DNA of 64,000 nt from Taenia hydatigena (GCA_036345935.2 JADWOT020000002.1:1612001-1676000), one strand, 5' to 3'. Shown: positions 33,604 to 46,997, numbered from the stretch's first letter. Translations and numbers: made by a program. Notes: generated by a model from the sequence alone, not told the origin.

Positions 33604-35880
33604 GGAAGTGACGAATGGGCTCCGTGTAAACGCTATTGGTTGGCAGCTGATCATGCAATGTTATCAGTGGTAGGCATCTCCAGATTACTCAATATTTGCA
33701 CATCTGAGGGCACTATGTGTGGGTTGAAATAGCTTGTCATTGTGGTGGCTATGTCAATCATTGTGTAGTTACAGAATTAGTAGTGATTTGCAGGCCGCGA
33801 CTCCACTACTTATACTAGAACCGTAGTGCTCCTGACTATTTCTTAAACCCTCCCGATCTGCTCGCATTTCTTTAAACTACATGGCAAACACTTGAGCAAA
33901 CCAAGCCTATACGACTTCTTGCCTTTTTAAGTTTATGCACTCTATCCTGATGAAATTAAAAATACCGTCATCGCGACAGGTTTGACATTTTTAAGTAAGA
34001 ATCGCACGCAAGCAGTCCTTTAGATGTGCATGAACGTGGTGTATTCGAAAATGAGCCTGATGTTTAGTACAGCAACGAATATTGATCTCCACGGTGCCCA
34101 CTTTCAAGCGCAAAATGCCCTTCTTGATGCATTTGATCCTCAATGAGGACGCTCCGGTGAGTGTCATCTTTTTTCAAAACACATTGAATAGTTCTTTGAT
34201 GTTATCGGAAGAATTGTAAAATGATCTTGGATATCGCTTCTTTTACACGCACCCAAAGAAGCATCTGCTCGTTATTAACGTCTCTGATCTTTGCATCGAT
34301 GAGGAGGTAAGCGGGTGGATGGATGGATTATTTTAACGCATAGGTGGGAAAACGACAGTGTGCTATTGTCCTTGAGCTTTTCATTTTAAAATCGCATGTG
34401 TACAGTGCCTGAAATTCGACCCAACCGCTAGTTGCTGTGTGTACATGAAGACGTCACACTATCCGTATCACAAATAATCAAGACAGTCTCCTCCAAGTCC
34501 ATAAAATATCTCACAGATTTGAGTGCGGAAAAACTCCATCTCTAAGCACCGAGTCAGCACTGAGTTACAGGTGGCAATTGTGGAACAAAAAGCTTAACAA
34601 TCAGATCGAATCCGGGAAGTCGAAGGTAAAATGCAGCTAAGGTGTGTCGCTAGCATGTGGCATAACCCTGCACAGTCATAGAAGTCGGCTGTTATGTCAT
34701 AAAGTCGGAAAACACTTCCTTGCGCGTTGCCGTTAAGCGAAGCTCATTCATGGTGATTTCTTGACGATATCTTAGTCGTGCTTGTACTCCTGTGCGACCC
34801 ACAAGTAAATATGCAAGCAGCTCTATGTGTTTACGAGTTGATAAAACGCTGGTGAGATATTTTGAGTGTGTTTTCCTTTCGCACGCAGCGCACTATTAAT
34901 TCAATTTAACGACTTCGAATGTGGATAAAGCCATCTTCTCTACTGCCGTTGTTGTGCAAGAGTTCATCATAGCTCACAGAAACAGAATAAGCTCCTTGGG
35001 ATCTACACGACGGCGTAGGTTGTTGGATCTGCCCTTGCACCGCTGCGCCCGCCCACTACAATGGCAACAAATTTGGCACTTTGATTGAGTGGGTGCGCTA
35101 ATTTCACCCATCAATCCACTCAACTTCCTGCTACACCGATTCGGACATGAGGACCTCTAGATGAAGCCGTGTTACTATGAAGAGGTTCGCAACGTGTATG
35201 AGATTTGACGGTTACATTGGAGTGTACTCCATCCTTCCCCTCTTTTGAATGCTACATTTGGATGCTTTGCTACACATTCTCTTGGCAAAATATGTGTTAG
35301 CGAAACATTCGATCCTCATCTTGTCCAACACTACGTAACCTAGCTCTCCCTTTCCAGGAACTTGCCTGAGTTTAGGTGACCAAATGGGCATAACTATTGC
35401 CATCTCGTTTCAATCTCACTCTTGCTTCTTAACTACTTAGTGGTTTTTCACTAATCGTGGTATTCATATCTTTTCAAAGTAGATTGATAGGAGAAGGACA
35501 GGTCTTTTATCTTCTGCAATTCTTCTTTTTTACTGTCAGAAGTACACAGATGGAAAGCTGAAAATGGTAATAATTAGAACAGCGCAAAACACGTCGGAGG
35601 GTTCGGACGTTGCTGTGAACATCTCAGGCTGGAAGAACCGTCCGACGGTCGGTTCACATGTCTTGCTTTTGTCTCTGGCTTACAGCAGTTTACACTCTTC
35701 GCCGGACTATAAATCAAGCTAAATTACTGTATAGCACTTTGTATGGTGACCTACGAGTGCCAAGGCTTGAACATTTAAAACATAGCGCCATTGACCTTAC
35801 ACTTGCTCCCCGCTGCATTCTTGAGGATTGCTCCCAGCTTAGGTAAGCAAGAAGCTTTTTAAACCTTTCAGATCACTGAT
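33604..35880. other. Upstream and distal block of E, no gene seen
   Basis: Carries the upstream modules seen before other minus-strand copies (34440-34500 pre-promoter module; 34660-34740 and 34900-35010 distal module). Open frames 35212-35403 and 35658-35846 are not supported elsewhere. Confidence 0.45.
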
Positions 35881-35889
35881 TTGGCCTTC

Positions 35890-35971
35890 ATAATGCTTGA
35901 TTTATCCATGGCGGCTCTTTTTAGCCACAGGCTTCCTTGTGCAGCATGGTTAGGATACGCTACTGAGCACT
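35890..35971 (+). pseudogene. Exon-3-like TM2 relic
   Basis: Plus-strand copy ending ...CTACTGAGCACT|GTAAGTAGG at 35971, with the GCTTCCTTGTGCAGCATGG core of the 26.5-kb copy. The frame is broken. Confidence 0.45.
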
Positions 35972-35979
35972 GTAAGTAG

Positions 35980-37270
35980 GGCCGTTTCAGTAAGAGGCGA
36001 CTGTTATGCTTCACCGACGTTCTCAGTTGTCAAATCAAATGCTTTAATTATGTGATTGCATGTAGGAAGAAAAACACCCACAAAGTTCTTATCTGCATTG
36101 ACTATACTCGTCATCGCATGCCACTGCATGAAACGCATTTACGTCTGACAGATCATCACGAAATTCCCACAAAAGTGCTTTTCTTGACGTCAGTGTGCAA
36201 GGAAGCTTCCTCCGCGTTCATGGCATGAAAGCTGACTTCTTTGACTGTGTGTAAGGTTATACCACATTCTAGTGACAAGCGACCTGTTACGGCGATTGGG
36301 CACATGAAATGGTTTTACTTGTCCACCCAGCCAAATCCTTGCCAACTTTGAGCGGCGATGAGGATGCCTGTATTCGATCACATGGCTCGAATCATGTCAA
36401 TTTTCATTCTATGATTTTATGCAACAGGTCGCATGGAGTAAATGCCAGTGGATTATGGGAACCACTTCCAACCACATAATATCTAGCCACTGGGTCTATC
36501 CCCAGTTTAATAAAGTAATCTAGCCATCGTCACCTGTGTCTTGATAAAACTCATACTTCATAGCTACCTGTCAATTATGCACGTCATTGATCAATGTGAA
36601 GAACAGTTGAATTGAGAGAAATGACACTTAGAAGGGAAGAAGGATGATGAACAAACAAAAAAACAAAAAGAGTGGCAATCGTGTCCACACACAGGTGAAC
36701 TGAGGGGTGAAAATTGGTCGTGTGTACTCTGTCTATCGGTAAATAGAGGAAAAGAAAATCTTCTCAGTTGATTAGCTATTTCAGCTTACTATTCAGAACG
36801 CCTTAACTTTTCCATCGTCGAGTAGCGGTACACCTGCGTAAAGCTGATAAAATGTGATGGCGAAAAGTATGTATTCAATGCAGGAAAATTCAGGCGTCCG
36901 GTATTGCACTTCATACCGAAAGAACTAGCTGACACACTCAATCGCAAATATGGCACCGCATAGTTTGACTGTGGGGACAAATAGATCTTAGTCCTCAGAT
37001 CTCTATTTATCGTCTCAAGGATGGGATAAAAAAATGGAGGCTCCGAGACCTAAAATCTAGCCTACGTCTCAATAACCAGCACACAATTATCAATGACAAT
37101 AAACACACCTCCTTCTACGCACTGACATTACGGGTTTTTGACCACTTTCGTTGCCCTACCACATCAGTGATATCTGTTAAGTGAGACATGACGGTATGCC
37201 AAAGAGCTTAGCGCCAATGATTCTGACAACTTGACACCAATCGAGGAATCCGTATGATAATGAAAGGAGA
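35980..37270. repeat. Decayed copy of the 62640-64000 block
   Basis: Aligns in order with 62640-64000 (CCATCGTCACCTGTGT region at 36530, CGGTACACCTGCGTAAAGC at 36825). The ORF that is open at 63202-63423 is broken here. No gene. Confidence 0.5.
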
Positions 37271-37279
37271 ATTAACATA

Positions 37280-38290
37280 ATTGATTTTGACAACTGTCTT
37301 ATCCCTTTACAAACGTCTTTTTAGCGCGATAACTATTACAATGGGGAGACTCCGACCTCGTCCTCTCCAATCACCAATTGAACAGACTGGTTGGAATTCG
37401 ACTAATGTAGGCATTGGCTGTCCAAAGCTCTTCACACTGCTTCACTGCTGTCTCTTCCTTCATGGCAACCCACTTGATCTTGATTGGTTTAACCAGCTGC
37501 GTCCAAAGGAGGTGGTCAATAATTTCACCATCAATTTCATTCATACAGCTGCCAATTTTTTTGAGTAGTTGACAGCAGTCGTCAGAGGATTAACTCAGCT
37601 TTATTCGCCATCTACTCTGGTTGGGTCCACGCATGATTACTACCCATTATTAAAGATGGGCTAAAGAAACGTTAATGGAACTTATCCTGATCGTTGACCT
37701 GTGTGCGACTCCACTTTGACTTTACCTGTCCTCATAGATGCCTTTTTATGCAGTTAGAAGAGCGCTCGTAGCTACTAATGCAAAACAAGTGATGGAACAC
37801 ATCCTCTCTGCAATTAATCACAGACGACGTCACGCATATTTAATCAAGAGCGTTGGATTCACTAACAGAAATCTGAACTGCTTATTCGCCAAACTCACCC
37901 CAAACAAGATGCTTGATTCACTATATTTAATGAAACAAGGGATTTATTTCTCACAACGCCTCCTCATAAGCACACAACTGAGCTTTAACAGTTAAGTCAT
38001 GTGGCTGTTGCCGTCATTCAGAGCCAGCTTGGAGTAAATTGTAATGGGCCTCATGGTCGCCTAACAAGAGATCTAGAAGTTTTCCTGCATCTTGGATAGA
38101 CAAGGAATCATAAAGTTATTTAAGATGGATTTATTGCAGCCCCTTTAGTGTTTGGCTTAGTCTTGACCACGTGCTTTCCTTCACAGGCGATTGTGATGTA
38201 CTACTGAATATTGTAAGTAGAGCCCCTTACGTGTGGGGCTATTGTTTCATCTTTCGTGTTCAGCGGCCTCGTTTAAGTCTTGCTTGCATT
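37280..38290. repeat. ~1-kb near-identical inverted block (partner 9630-10650)
   Basis: See partner. It includes the RLRPR module (37320-37570), the 85-codon frame at 37738-37995, and the TM2 relic ending at 38212. It continues into loop and tail relics that are less similar to the partner. Confidence 0.85.
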
Positions 38291-39250
38291 ATCAGGCTGT
38301 TATGCCAGCAAATTAATGGTTGCGCTATCTACATGCCTAAAAATTTTCATAGTGTGTTCTTCCTTCCCTATTTATGCTATAAGAAGGAATCTTGTTTGAT
38401 TGGATGCCCTCGTTTTACTGTGGACGCATACACTAATTCGGTGGTAATGGACTCAACAGAAGACAGATTCGCCTTGTAAATGTACTAATGATGCTAAAAG
38501 ACTTAAACCAGTTGATCTATCTTTTGTGCTGACACTGGATTTAGCTTAATGTCTGCGAGAACTTTGGCTCTCATGACAACCCTCTTCCTCAAGCTGCAGC
38601 CGAGATGTTTATGTGGATTTTTGTAGGTTTAACTACATTTGCGGTATCCGCTTACTGTTTTGCACAAATCTACAATTTTACCACATTTCTGGAAAATTTA
38701 ATCGAAGGTCTGCCGCCCCCATGGTGCAATATTAATTATGACGTTTGTGATGCTGTGACTGGTCAGTGTGTTATTGTGGCGAGATGAGCAATGTAATTGC
38801 AACTAGTAATACAGACATTTAAAAGGTTTCAGTGCATTTCTCTCCTTTAATCCAAGCTTTAGAATGTCGGCAAATAATGCTAAGTGGAGACACTTCCTTC
38901 GTCTTTACTTCTCCATCCCTCAGGCTGCCCTCCAGACATGTAGAAAAGGAAAGAAAAGCGAGTCACTAACACTTTTACTTAACCTAGCTTTTACACGGCC
39001 AGTGGCAAGTTCCAATTTTAATTGAGTCACATTTCGATATTCGACAGTAAGTGTGCACACAGGCGTTTGTGCTTGTCTCGATTCTGACTACTTCATTTCG
39101 TGCAGTCAAGTCGGCCAAAATGGTTTCTAAAATTATTCCAACGTAAAATAGCAATGTTTCCTCTCCGTCTCTATCAGGCGTCTGTAATTATAGTTGTAAT
39201 GGCCTTGAATCCTTCCATACCATTTCAACACCTTGCTTCATGAACACCTA
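37281..39250 (+). pseudogene. Longest second-lineage tetraspanin relic, convergent with gene F
   Basis: In plus-strand order: the RLRPR module (37320-37570, with WFNQLRPKEV and NFT), the TM2 exon (38140-38212, GTAAGTAG donor), an exon-5 remnant near 38440 (TDSPCKC…), a loop exon at about 38690-38788 (ENLIEGLPPPWCNINYDV, CDAVTGQC, then a stop), a tail-related block near 38930-38970, the AFAF block at 39060-39130, and after a TCTCTATCAG acceptor a TM4-like ASVIIVVMALN segment at 39179. The order agrees with a tetraspanin gene, but frames are broken and CCG is missing. Confidence 0.6.
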
Positions 39251-39670
39251 CTTGACACAAACCATGACCAACTCATTTGACATCCTCAATCCCCCAACTA
39301 TCCGCAAGGAACTTCAAAAGTTTATTTTTAAAACGAGGCAAGTGATAATCTTACTGCCTATTCACACCTCCAACCACCTGTACATTCAGGAAGAGAGCTC
39401 GAACACTCTTCCGTGGAATGCGGCACCCAACGTTCCCGTAGGCTCCCATTGGCTCAAGCATTTCAAGATCCATCATCTATTGACTCACCACATTAATGCT
39501 ACTGCCCAGTAGCTAGGCAGCTACAAAGCTGTTGCACACCACAACCATTAAGATACCATAAAGATCACAAAACAACGCATTAAGGGAGGTGATCCTTTTC
39601 CAAGGCAAAAAAGTGGACATTGTTCAGTGTAAGTAGGCAGTCAAAGGTAAGTTGGAGGTTAGTGACCACT
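39250..39670. repeat. 3' block of gene F
   Basis: Short version of the 3' module; contains the 3'UTR of gene F. No gene. Confidence 0.45.
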
Positions 39671-40938
39671 TCAATCCCTTATTGTCTCCTCATTTTTTGT
39701 AGCGAATATCAAGGCTACCACAAGCGCAATTAGCAGTGCCTGAAAAGTGGATAAAAAGATTAATGCTAGAGTTTTTTACTCACTCTTTGCAGTCAAAAAT
39801 AGGAGACGGATTTGGGACCCACCTGCATGAATATCATCGCAATGGAAATGCGCAATAATATTGCAGATCTAAGTGCAGAAATCAATTCAACTCTGGATCT
39901 GCAACCCGTCACCTTAACATTTTGAGCTATCGTTGCATTACAAGTGCCATTTTTGATGTTGCAACATGGAAGTGGCAAGTCGGTGCTCAATCTTTCTACA
40001 AGAGTAAAAATTGTAATCACATGCATAATCAAAAGCGAGGGTCGCATATTATCTCTGAACATACCGAAGTCCTTGTAGCCATCCATGCCACAGCATTGAG
40101 GATCGATCTGTTGGGGAAAACAAATATTTCCTGTCCATTCAATTGAAGTAATTTAAGACAAAAAGGCAAAAATAATATAATTTTAGACTCCTACACTCAT
40201 CAAAACATTCCAGATGGCTTTTGCTTTATTTTCCACATCGTCTCCATCCCCATATGACTTGAGAAGAGTCTCCATTGAGCTGACAATCCCATTGGCATAT
40301 TTGGTGGGATTGGAGAAAACTACGGCCACAACGATGATTTGCACAAGAAGAAGAACACCCAGAATGATGGCATACTAAAAGGTAAAGAGTAAAACATTTG
40401 TTAAGAGCTTGATGGGTGCATTTTCGCCCGATTCCGCATTCTTTAAATGAACTCACAATTGTCAACATTTTATACCACCTACGACACGAAGCAATTAATC
40501 CGATCAAGGATAGAACTGCCAGTATCACTCCAAACACAATGCAGTATATTGCCATTGTATCTAAAGGGAATCAATCAGTACCGTTTACGCCTTACTGGAA
40601 TGAGAGAGGAAAGTGGAGGCACAGTTGTAGGATTCAATTTACTACTTACCAGCAGTTTCTAGTATGAATGCTGCAAACTGGCGTGCTTCCTCTGCATCAC
40701 CGTCGTATCCGTCAATTGTTACCTTCATTGCTGATTTTATTATACTTGCCGATGTTTTAATCACAATGCCACATGCCGCCAATATGAGGAAGCCCACCTA
40801 CGATAAAGGAAATAATAAATACTTATTTAGCAAAAGGTTTTATAGAGTCAACGCTTATCATACCACATCACTTACGAAGAGGAAGGCGGTAATTATTTGA
40901 AAGACAATCCTAACGATGCGCGCGAGAGTTTGACCCAT
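39671..40938 (-). CDS. Tetraspanin, gene F (7 coding exons, 259 aa)
   Basis: Coding order is 40876-40938, 40650-40797, 40457-40560, 40195-40374, 40065-40107, 39823-39995 and 39671-39739, all GT-AG with standard exon lengths. The N-terminus MGQTLARIVRI has Gly-2 but Ala-6. Exon 2 reads GFLILAACGIVIKTSASII, with a distinct small-loop sequence YDGDAEEARQFAAF. The large loop starts IDPQCCGMDGYKDF and continues LPLPCCNIKNGTC, adding an Asn-Gly-Thr site that is only partly N-glycosylation-like (NGT fits the sequon). Exon 4 ends in AGT before a GTAGGAG donor, unlike the usual GAG|GTATGAG. The tail is KNEETIRD. Confidence 0.95.
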
Positions 40939-40939
40939 G

Positions 40940-41164
40940 CTGAAGGGAGAGAGGCGAGTTCAAAATTGCGGTTAAAGATGAACAAGCAATTCCGATTACC
41001 CTTAATGCGGCAGAAAAGTGCAGCGCTCACCTTAGTCGAACAGTGTGATTAATTTGTGATCTACTAATTGGGAGTGCGATGTCGTGTCATTTAAGGTGAA
41101 ACCTAAATTCATCTTCAGCCAATAAAATTCGCGTTTCTACATGATTGGCTGCGGCATGACCAAT
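40940..41164 (-). promoter_or_regulatory. Gene F promoter, 41-bp class, with 5'UTR intron
   Basis: ATTGG at 41144 and CCAAT at 41160 (11-bp spacer); third box CCAAT at 41119-41123 (41-bp offset). A 5'UTR intron of about 91 bases spans 41030-40940. Confidence 0.7.
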
Positions 41165-43180
41165 AGGAGTGAGGGCTCGGCCCATCTAACTGCGATTGCT
41201 TTAAAGGTGATTAAAAGCTTTTTCCTTGATAGGCATCTCTACGTTATTGAATTTTTGCTCTTCAGAAGTCACTTTGCGTAGGCTGAAATGCTTGACACTA
41301 TGGTGGCTCAACCACACATTGTGGGATTGTAGAATTTGCAGCAATTTTCAGGCCGAGTCTTCGTTAGTCTTGCAAGGACCGTTTCGCTCCTAATTCTCTC
41401 AAACCCTTTCCAATCGCTCAAAATTAATTAAACTATATAGCATGCACTTAAATGGAACTTTCTCACAAATTTGATACACGTACTTTCTTGTATTTCTTGG
41501 TTATTTATGCACGCTATTGCGAAGATGCCAAAAAAGTCTCATTTTTACGATCATACTACAAATCGGTTAGCTAGAGCCACAAACTTGTGAATATTTAGGT
41601 GCATGTAGGTGTTATGTAGCTAAAAAGACCCGAACGATGCGCAATCCCTAGAGCCAATGGACTGTTGATTTCGACGCATCAATTTTGCGTCAAAATTTCT
41701 GTCTAACATAGCTGGTTGGGTGGGCGGATAAGCACTTTAAAGTCTATGCATCAAAACAACAATCTACTATTGTCCTTGTGCTACTCGTCTTCGAAGCACA
41801 TCTGTAGAATGCTCCAAATTTAATTGATTCGCTGATTTTTGAGTGCACAAAAGGACGACACACTTTTTGTACCTCAAATAGTCAGGGCGCTTCTTCCCAT
41901 TTTCATCGTATATCTTACCCAAGCCCTGACCATTGAGGAGTTGACGGAGGATTGCTAGTTTTAAGGGCACAAACTGTTGTGCCTAATAAGAGTTAATTTG
42001 AACATGATTTGTTTTATCTTTAAGCATCTGATCTAAGGCGAGCGACTAAGTATGATGCATTAAGTGGTAGCATTCATGAGACAGAAGAGCAACAGAGACG
42101 CTGGAAGTGACCAGCCACTTAAAGGCGCCATTACCATATAGCACAATCCTAAATACCTAAAACGAAGTCGGTTGCCAAATTATGAAATCGGAGAGGGCTT
42201 CTATACACATCCTCGGTCAGGAGGGCACCTAAATTGGAGATTTTATTAGATCCAAACAGCCTGCACGTGAGTAGTTATGTAGTAGTTTGTGATCACGAGT
42301 AGAGGCGATGACAATAAGAACTCTGTAGCTGCCACTCTTCCCATGCGCAGACCAATGATTGAGGTATTGTAATCGACAACTAAGAGCGAGGGTTATGTCA
42401 CGTGCTCCAAGCATGGAAGTCTGCACAGCACCCACGATTGTTGCGTCTATATCCGCACTACTGCAATGAATATGGCATGTTGATTGAGTGGGATCTATTA
42501 ATCTCATTCATGCACCCACCTTACTTTCTGCTACAGTGAAATGGGCATAAAGACTTACTGATAAAATATATGCAACCGTGTTAGGTTTTACAGAAATGCC
42601 ATATTTGGACGCTTCGCAACACATTCTACTAGCGAAAATACGTGCTAGTACAATTGATGGTCCTCTTCCAGTCTTGCCTTGTCTTGTCTTTTAACTGCCA
42701 GGTGGTTTGGCACTTGATTAGCTGCTGTCAAATATGGCCTGACTAACGATCAAGCTGAATCACTTTATAATGATTCATTTAGTAACTAACAATAGCTAAC
42801 GCTCGATCCTCTATAAGAATGGCATTGCGTTAGTTCGATGAGAGTTAAAAGAGAGTTTCAAATTCCATTGCGTTTGTCACCCATCTAAGGAGTAAAAACG
42901 AAGACTCGGAGAGCAACTATGCCTCTTTCAAACGATTTGTAGTGGCGGCCTTGGTACCCGGTCAAATCTTGGCTTACAGGCTTCAGAGTTGTTACGTGTG
43001 CAGAATAGTCAGTAGCATGGTTGTTAAATCCTGCTGTGCTACGGGTAGCCTACTACTTTGGGTGCCAAGTGATAGTTTCTGAGTAGTTAGTAAAGTTAGT
43101 AAAGTTATCCTTTACCCTAGATAAACAGAGAACTCTGGTTCTCTAAGATAGGATTGTTTTAGCCGGCATATTTATTGGCA
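41165..43180. other. Upstream and distal blocks of gene F, no gene seen
   Basis: Upstream module to about 42000, then distal module with landmarks near 42160 and 42690-42850. Open frames 41767-41970 (minus) and 42229-42507 (minus) lie in repeat modules and are not conserved. Confidence 0.45.
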
Positions 43181-43184
43181 TAGC

Positions 43185-44170
43185 CCTGACAGCTCTTGAT
43201 CTACCTCGTGCTTTCTTGTGCATCACGATTGGAATACACTACTGAATATTGTAAGTAGGGTATTTAGATAAGAGGTAGATGCATCGCCTAATCACTTGCT
43301 TTTTCTCATTATAGCAACCTTAATAGTTAACATCCTCATCTGAGTCCAAAATCCTACTGTCAGACGTTCATATTGCCATGCCATCAGCTGCGCCATCCAC
43401 TTCTATGCACACGTCCACGACGTGTCTCCTTTTCGGCAATTTTGCTGTGGGTAGGTTTCGTGTTTGCTTCGGACTTCATTAAAAAGCTATGCTAGTTAAC
43501 AGTCATAAAGCTCTTTCCGTATTATTTTGAATGCTTACATTTTTTTAGCTACACTGGACCCTAGAGAAGAATGATTAGTCACGTGATGAAAAGCTTCACT
43601 GGCACTTGTTTAGGTTTTCATCAACAACCGCCCACTCCTTCTACACAAACAAATGTCCTATTTCTTATAGAGACAAATTTACCACTCAAATACTCACAGT
43701 GCAGTTGAACAAAGACTCTTTAATCTGCCTACTTAAAGGGCCGCGTTTTGAAGAAATAAGAAATCATCTCTTATTGCCATGTAAGACAACTCTAATGAAG
43801 TATCACATTCAAATGCTATCCACAATTCAAGCAGCACCCATTGTACTTACGACGCTTACGACATTTTTAATCACGTAATGAGGCGAAAAGAGATTTGAAG
43901 TGGAGCTCAATATAATCTCTGGCATTTCCATTTCACTTGACCTTATACGCGGCAACCGGCAAGGATTACTGTTTGATTGTCCTGCGTTGTGCTAGCTGAA
44001 AGCAGGGTTGTACGCAGGAGTTGTCATTTGTCTTATTCATGAGTACTACATTCAATGTAATCAGGTCAGTCTTGATGGATGCCACACTTGCATTAATCAA
44101 TCCCCCATTGGCACTGACTCCCATTGAATTCAACAGGACCCTCAGGTCTCGTACCTCGCATGGATGAGTT
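43185..44170 (+). pseudogene. Second-lineage tetraspanin relic (TM2 exon, AFAF block)
   Basis: The TM2 exon remnant ends at 43250 with GTAAGTAGGG. Past an uninformative stretch (43300-43980, including an unsupported 90-codon frame at 43606-43878), the AFAF-type block resumes at about 44000-44070 in decayed form. Confidence 0.4.
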
Positions 44171-44369
44171 TAAGCAGCTTTTTGCATAGATAGGTAGATT
44201 ATTAATGATAATAACAGTCGCTATATTGAATGAAGATGGTGCAGATTGCCTTCTTCATTAAATTGTGCTTTGATAGAAGGGAAAGTGGGTGGATCGAGTT
44301 TATCCTGAGCGGGACCAAATTGATATTTTGGGGGAGAGAGCTAACAAATTGTGTTGAAAGGTCTGCAAA

Positions 44370-45560
44370 GAGCTTAGATTTATGCAGTAAGACCTACGTA
44401 ACTCTGCTACTTGAAAGATTTTTGTACAGTTTGGTTTGTCACATGACAACTAAGTGTGCCATTTTCGAATCATCAGTGGTAGCCTAAACGGTATCAGATT
44501 CAAGTAAATGGGAAACATCAGCGTGTAATCAACTGCTGACGAAAGATGAAGGCTTGAGAATGGATGTGGCTAGAAGATCCGTAGGATTCAATGTTCAAGC
44601 TTCCTCAGACAGTCTGCAGTAGTGATGGGTTAGATGAGAATGTGTCATCTGTCCATCTTTTAATCCACCCACCCATCCATTCTCCCATACAGACATTCAT
44701 CTTACACACTCCAAACATTTATTGTCTACTTTGCATCATTCGGCCGACATAACTTCTCATATTCCGACCTTAATGTCATGTTTTACTAGGGATTTATCCT
44801 ATTATTCACCATTTCTTGTAATTTGATAGACAGCAACATCAAGAATCACATTTAGGATCAAATCCATTGCCATTGGGAACCAGATAATCCGTACGGAGGA
44901 GCTTGATATGCACAAGTCCTCTGATACCAACACACTTCTTAATCTCATCCCTTCCCAAGTCTCCATTCTAAGGTCGCGAATGCCCTCAATGTGACCTCCC
45001 TTTCATACATGACCGCGGGGCAAGTACTACACCTTGTTACGTTTAAATCTTACTTTAAATGGGAAAGTTCTCACTCTCCCTCCATTAAAAGTCAGTAAAT
45101 ATAACCTTATTTGCCTTGAATCTCTATGCAATCCCTCAATGACAATTCCTAGTACATCTCTTCATCGACACCTATTTGACATGGCACATGACCAACTCAA
45201 ATCACATCAATTATTTTCCAGCCAGCCACAAGCCACTCAACTGTGCTTTCCATTAATCGAGGCAAGTGGCTGACTCACTACTCATTCACACATCCATTTA
45301 GAGACAGATAACTCTAACACCAAACCTGTGGAATCCGAGACCAACGGACACCTTACAAGACCTATCCACAGTTGTGCGTAAGAGGTTTTAACACTTTAAG
45401 GCTCATTACTTGGAATGCCTTGAGTCGAGGACCCAGAAGCGAGTCAAAAGTCAACAACTTTGCAAGCCACAACCATTAACATATCACAAATATCATAAAG
45501 CAACAAAATAAGGAAAACGATCCCCCACCAAGGAAGAAAAATGGATAGTGACCGGTGTAA
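44370..45560. repeat. 3' block of gene G
   Basis: 44370-44590 matches 30860-31080. The rest is the 3' module. The 45034-45273 frame is not supported. Confidence 0.45.
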
Positions 45561-45568
45561 TTGGGCCG

Positions 45569-46762
45569 TCAGAAATGAGTAGAGAACAGTAGTCGAGAAT
45601 TCTTCTCAGAAGCACTAATCAAGACTATCACAAGTATGACGAGCAATGCCTCCATAAAAATCGTAGCAATGGAAACATATGATAAAATCGTAGATCTAAG
45701 TGTAGCAAGTAGTTCAACTTTGCGTCTGCATCCTGCTACGCCAACAATTTTGGCTAGGATATCAGGACAGAATCCAGTCGTGACGTTGCAACAAGGAAGT
45801 GGCACAGACTTGTGCAGTTTTACTGTAATGAAAGAAAAAATGCAGATTAATGCATAATGTCAGATAAAAATCGCATAGTTTTCTTGAACATACCGAAGTT
45901 CTTGTAGCCATCCATGCCACAGCATTGAGGATCGGTCTGTTAGGAAAAACAAAATTTTCGTGGACATTTAGTTGATTCCATTTGGAGGCGAATGAGACAA
46001 ATTAACAAATTAACTCGTACCTCCATCAAAACATTCCAGATGGCTGTTGATTTATTTCCCTCCTCACTTCTATCCCCGTATGATTTGAGAAGTGCCTCCA
46101 CTGAGCTAATAATCCCACTGGCATATTTGATGGGATTAGAGAAGATTACAGCAACAACGATGATTTGTGCAACAAGAAGAACGATCAGAATGCCAACATA
46201 CTGGTAGGTGGAGAAAAATACATTTGTAACTAAATTGCTAGGGGCACTAATGCCTACTTAACACTATTTAAACCGACTCACTATTTGTAAAAATGTATGC
46301 CAATCGTAACATGAGGCGACTAATCCGATAAGAGCGAGAACCGTTAGCACCACTCCAATCACAATGCAGTATGAGACCATAGTATCTAAAAGTAAGAGTG
46401 AACAGCGTTTATTTCGGAGTGGAAGGAGCATTTGCGGAGAGGACATGCAACCATGATGCAGTCCATCACCTACCGGCAATTTCAAGCAGAAAGGCCGTAA
46501 CTTGGCGCAGATCATCAGCATCACCTTTGTATTCCTTAACCGCCATCTTCACTACAGTTTGCAGTACATCTGATGATGTCTTCATCACAATGCCACCCAC
46601 TGCCGTTAGGAGGAAACTCAGCTACGACGAAGAAAGCAAACATCACTTATTCGGAAAAAGGTGTTATAAGAAAAAACTTATTTGCATAACATCACTTACG
46701 AAGAGGATGAAGGTAAGTATTTGGAAAAAAATCCTAAAGCAGCGCAAGTTATCTCTGTCCAT
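45569..46762 (-). CDS. Tetraspanin, gene G, intron 6 lost (6 coding exons, 263 aa)
   Basis: Coding order is 46700-46762, 46474-46621, 46282-46385, 46021-46200, 45894-45936 and 45569-45822. The last exon fuses the usual exons 6 and 7 with no base gained or lost at the junction (IFMEALLVILV at about 45658), whereas all seven other intact copies keep a ~75-base intron there. The tail is four residues longer than usual and lacks the acidic end (ends LLFSTHF). The N-terminus MDRDNLRCF and exon 2 GGIVMKTSSDVLQTV group it with gene D. Loop motifs CCG, PCCNVTTGFC and GC are intact, so the gene is probably functional. Confidence 0.94.
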
Positions 46763-46763
46763 A

Positions 46764-46997
46764 CTGAAAGGGGAGACAGAAGCACAGAATGCAATTAAAG
46801 ATAAAAGAATTCGCACTATTTCTAATGCAGCAAAAAAAGGCGCAGAACTCACCTTGGTGACTTGTGCTAACTAGCCTGTGAATTGTGATATAGGAGTTTG
46901 ATAAGGCCATTTTTAAAGTTGGCCCAAACTCTACTTGGGCCAATGATTTTCGCGTTCTTACTTTATTGCGCCCGCTATTGGTCGCGATTTGACCAAT
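46764..46997 (-). promoter_or_regulatory. Gene G promoter, 53-bp class, with 5'UTR intron
   Basis: ATTGG at 46977 and CCAAT at 46993 (11-bp spacer); third box CCAAT at 46940-46944 (53-bp offset). The 5'UTR intron is about 46852-46764 (89 bases). Confidence 0.7.

Noticed and set aside
46398..46874. 158-codon plus-strand open frame, the longest in the window
   Set aside because: It is antisense to exons 1-2 and intron 1 of gene G; the minus strand has correct splice sites and conserved protein, and the frame is not open in the paralogs.
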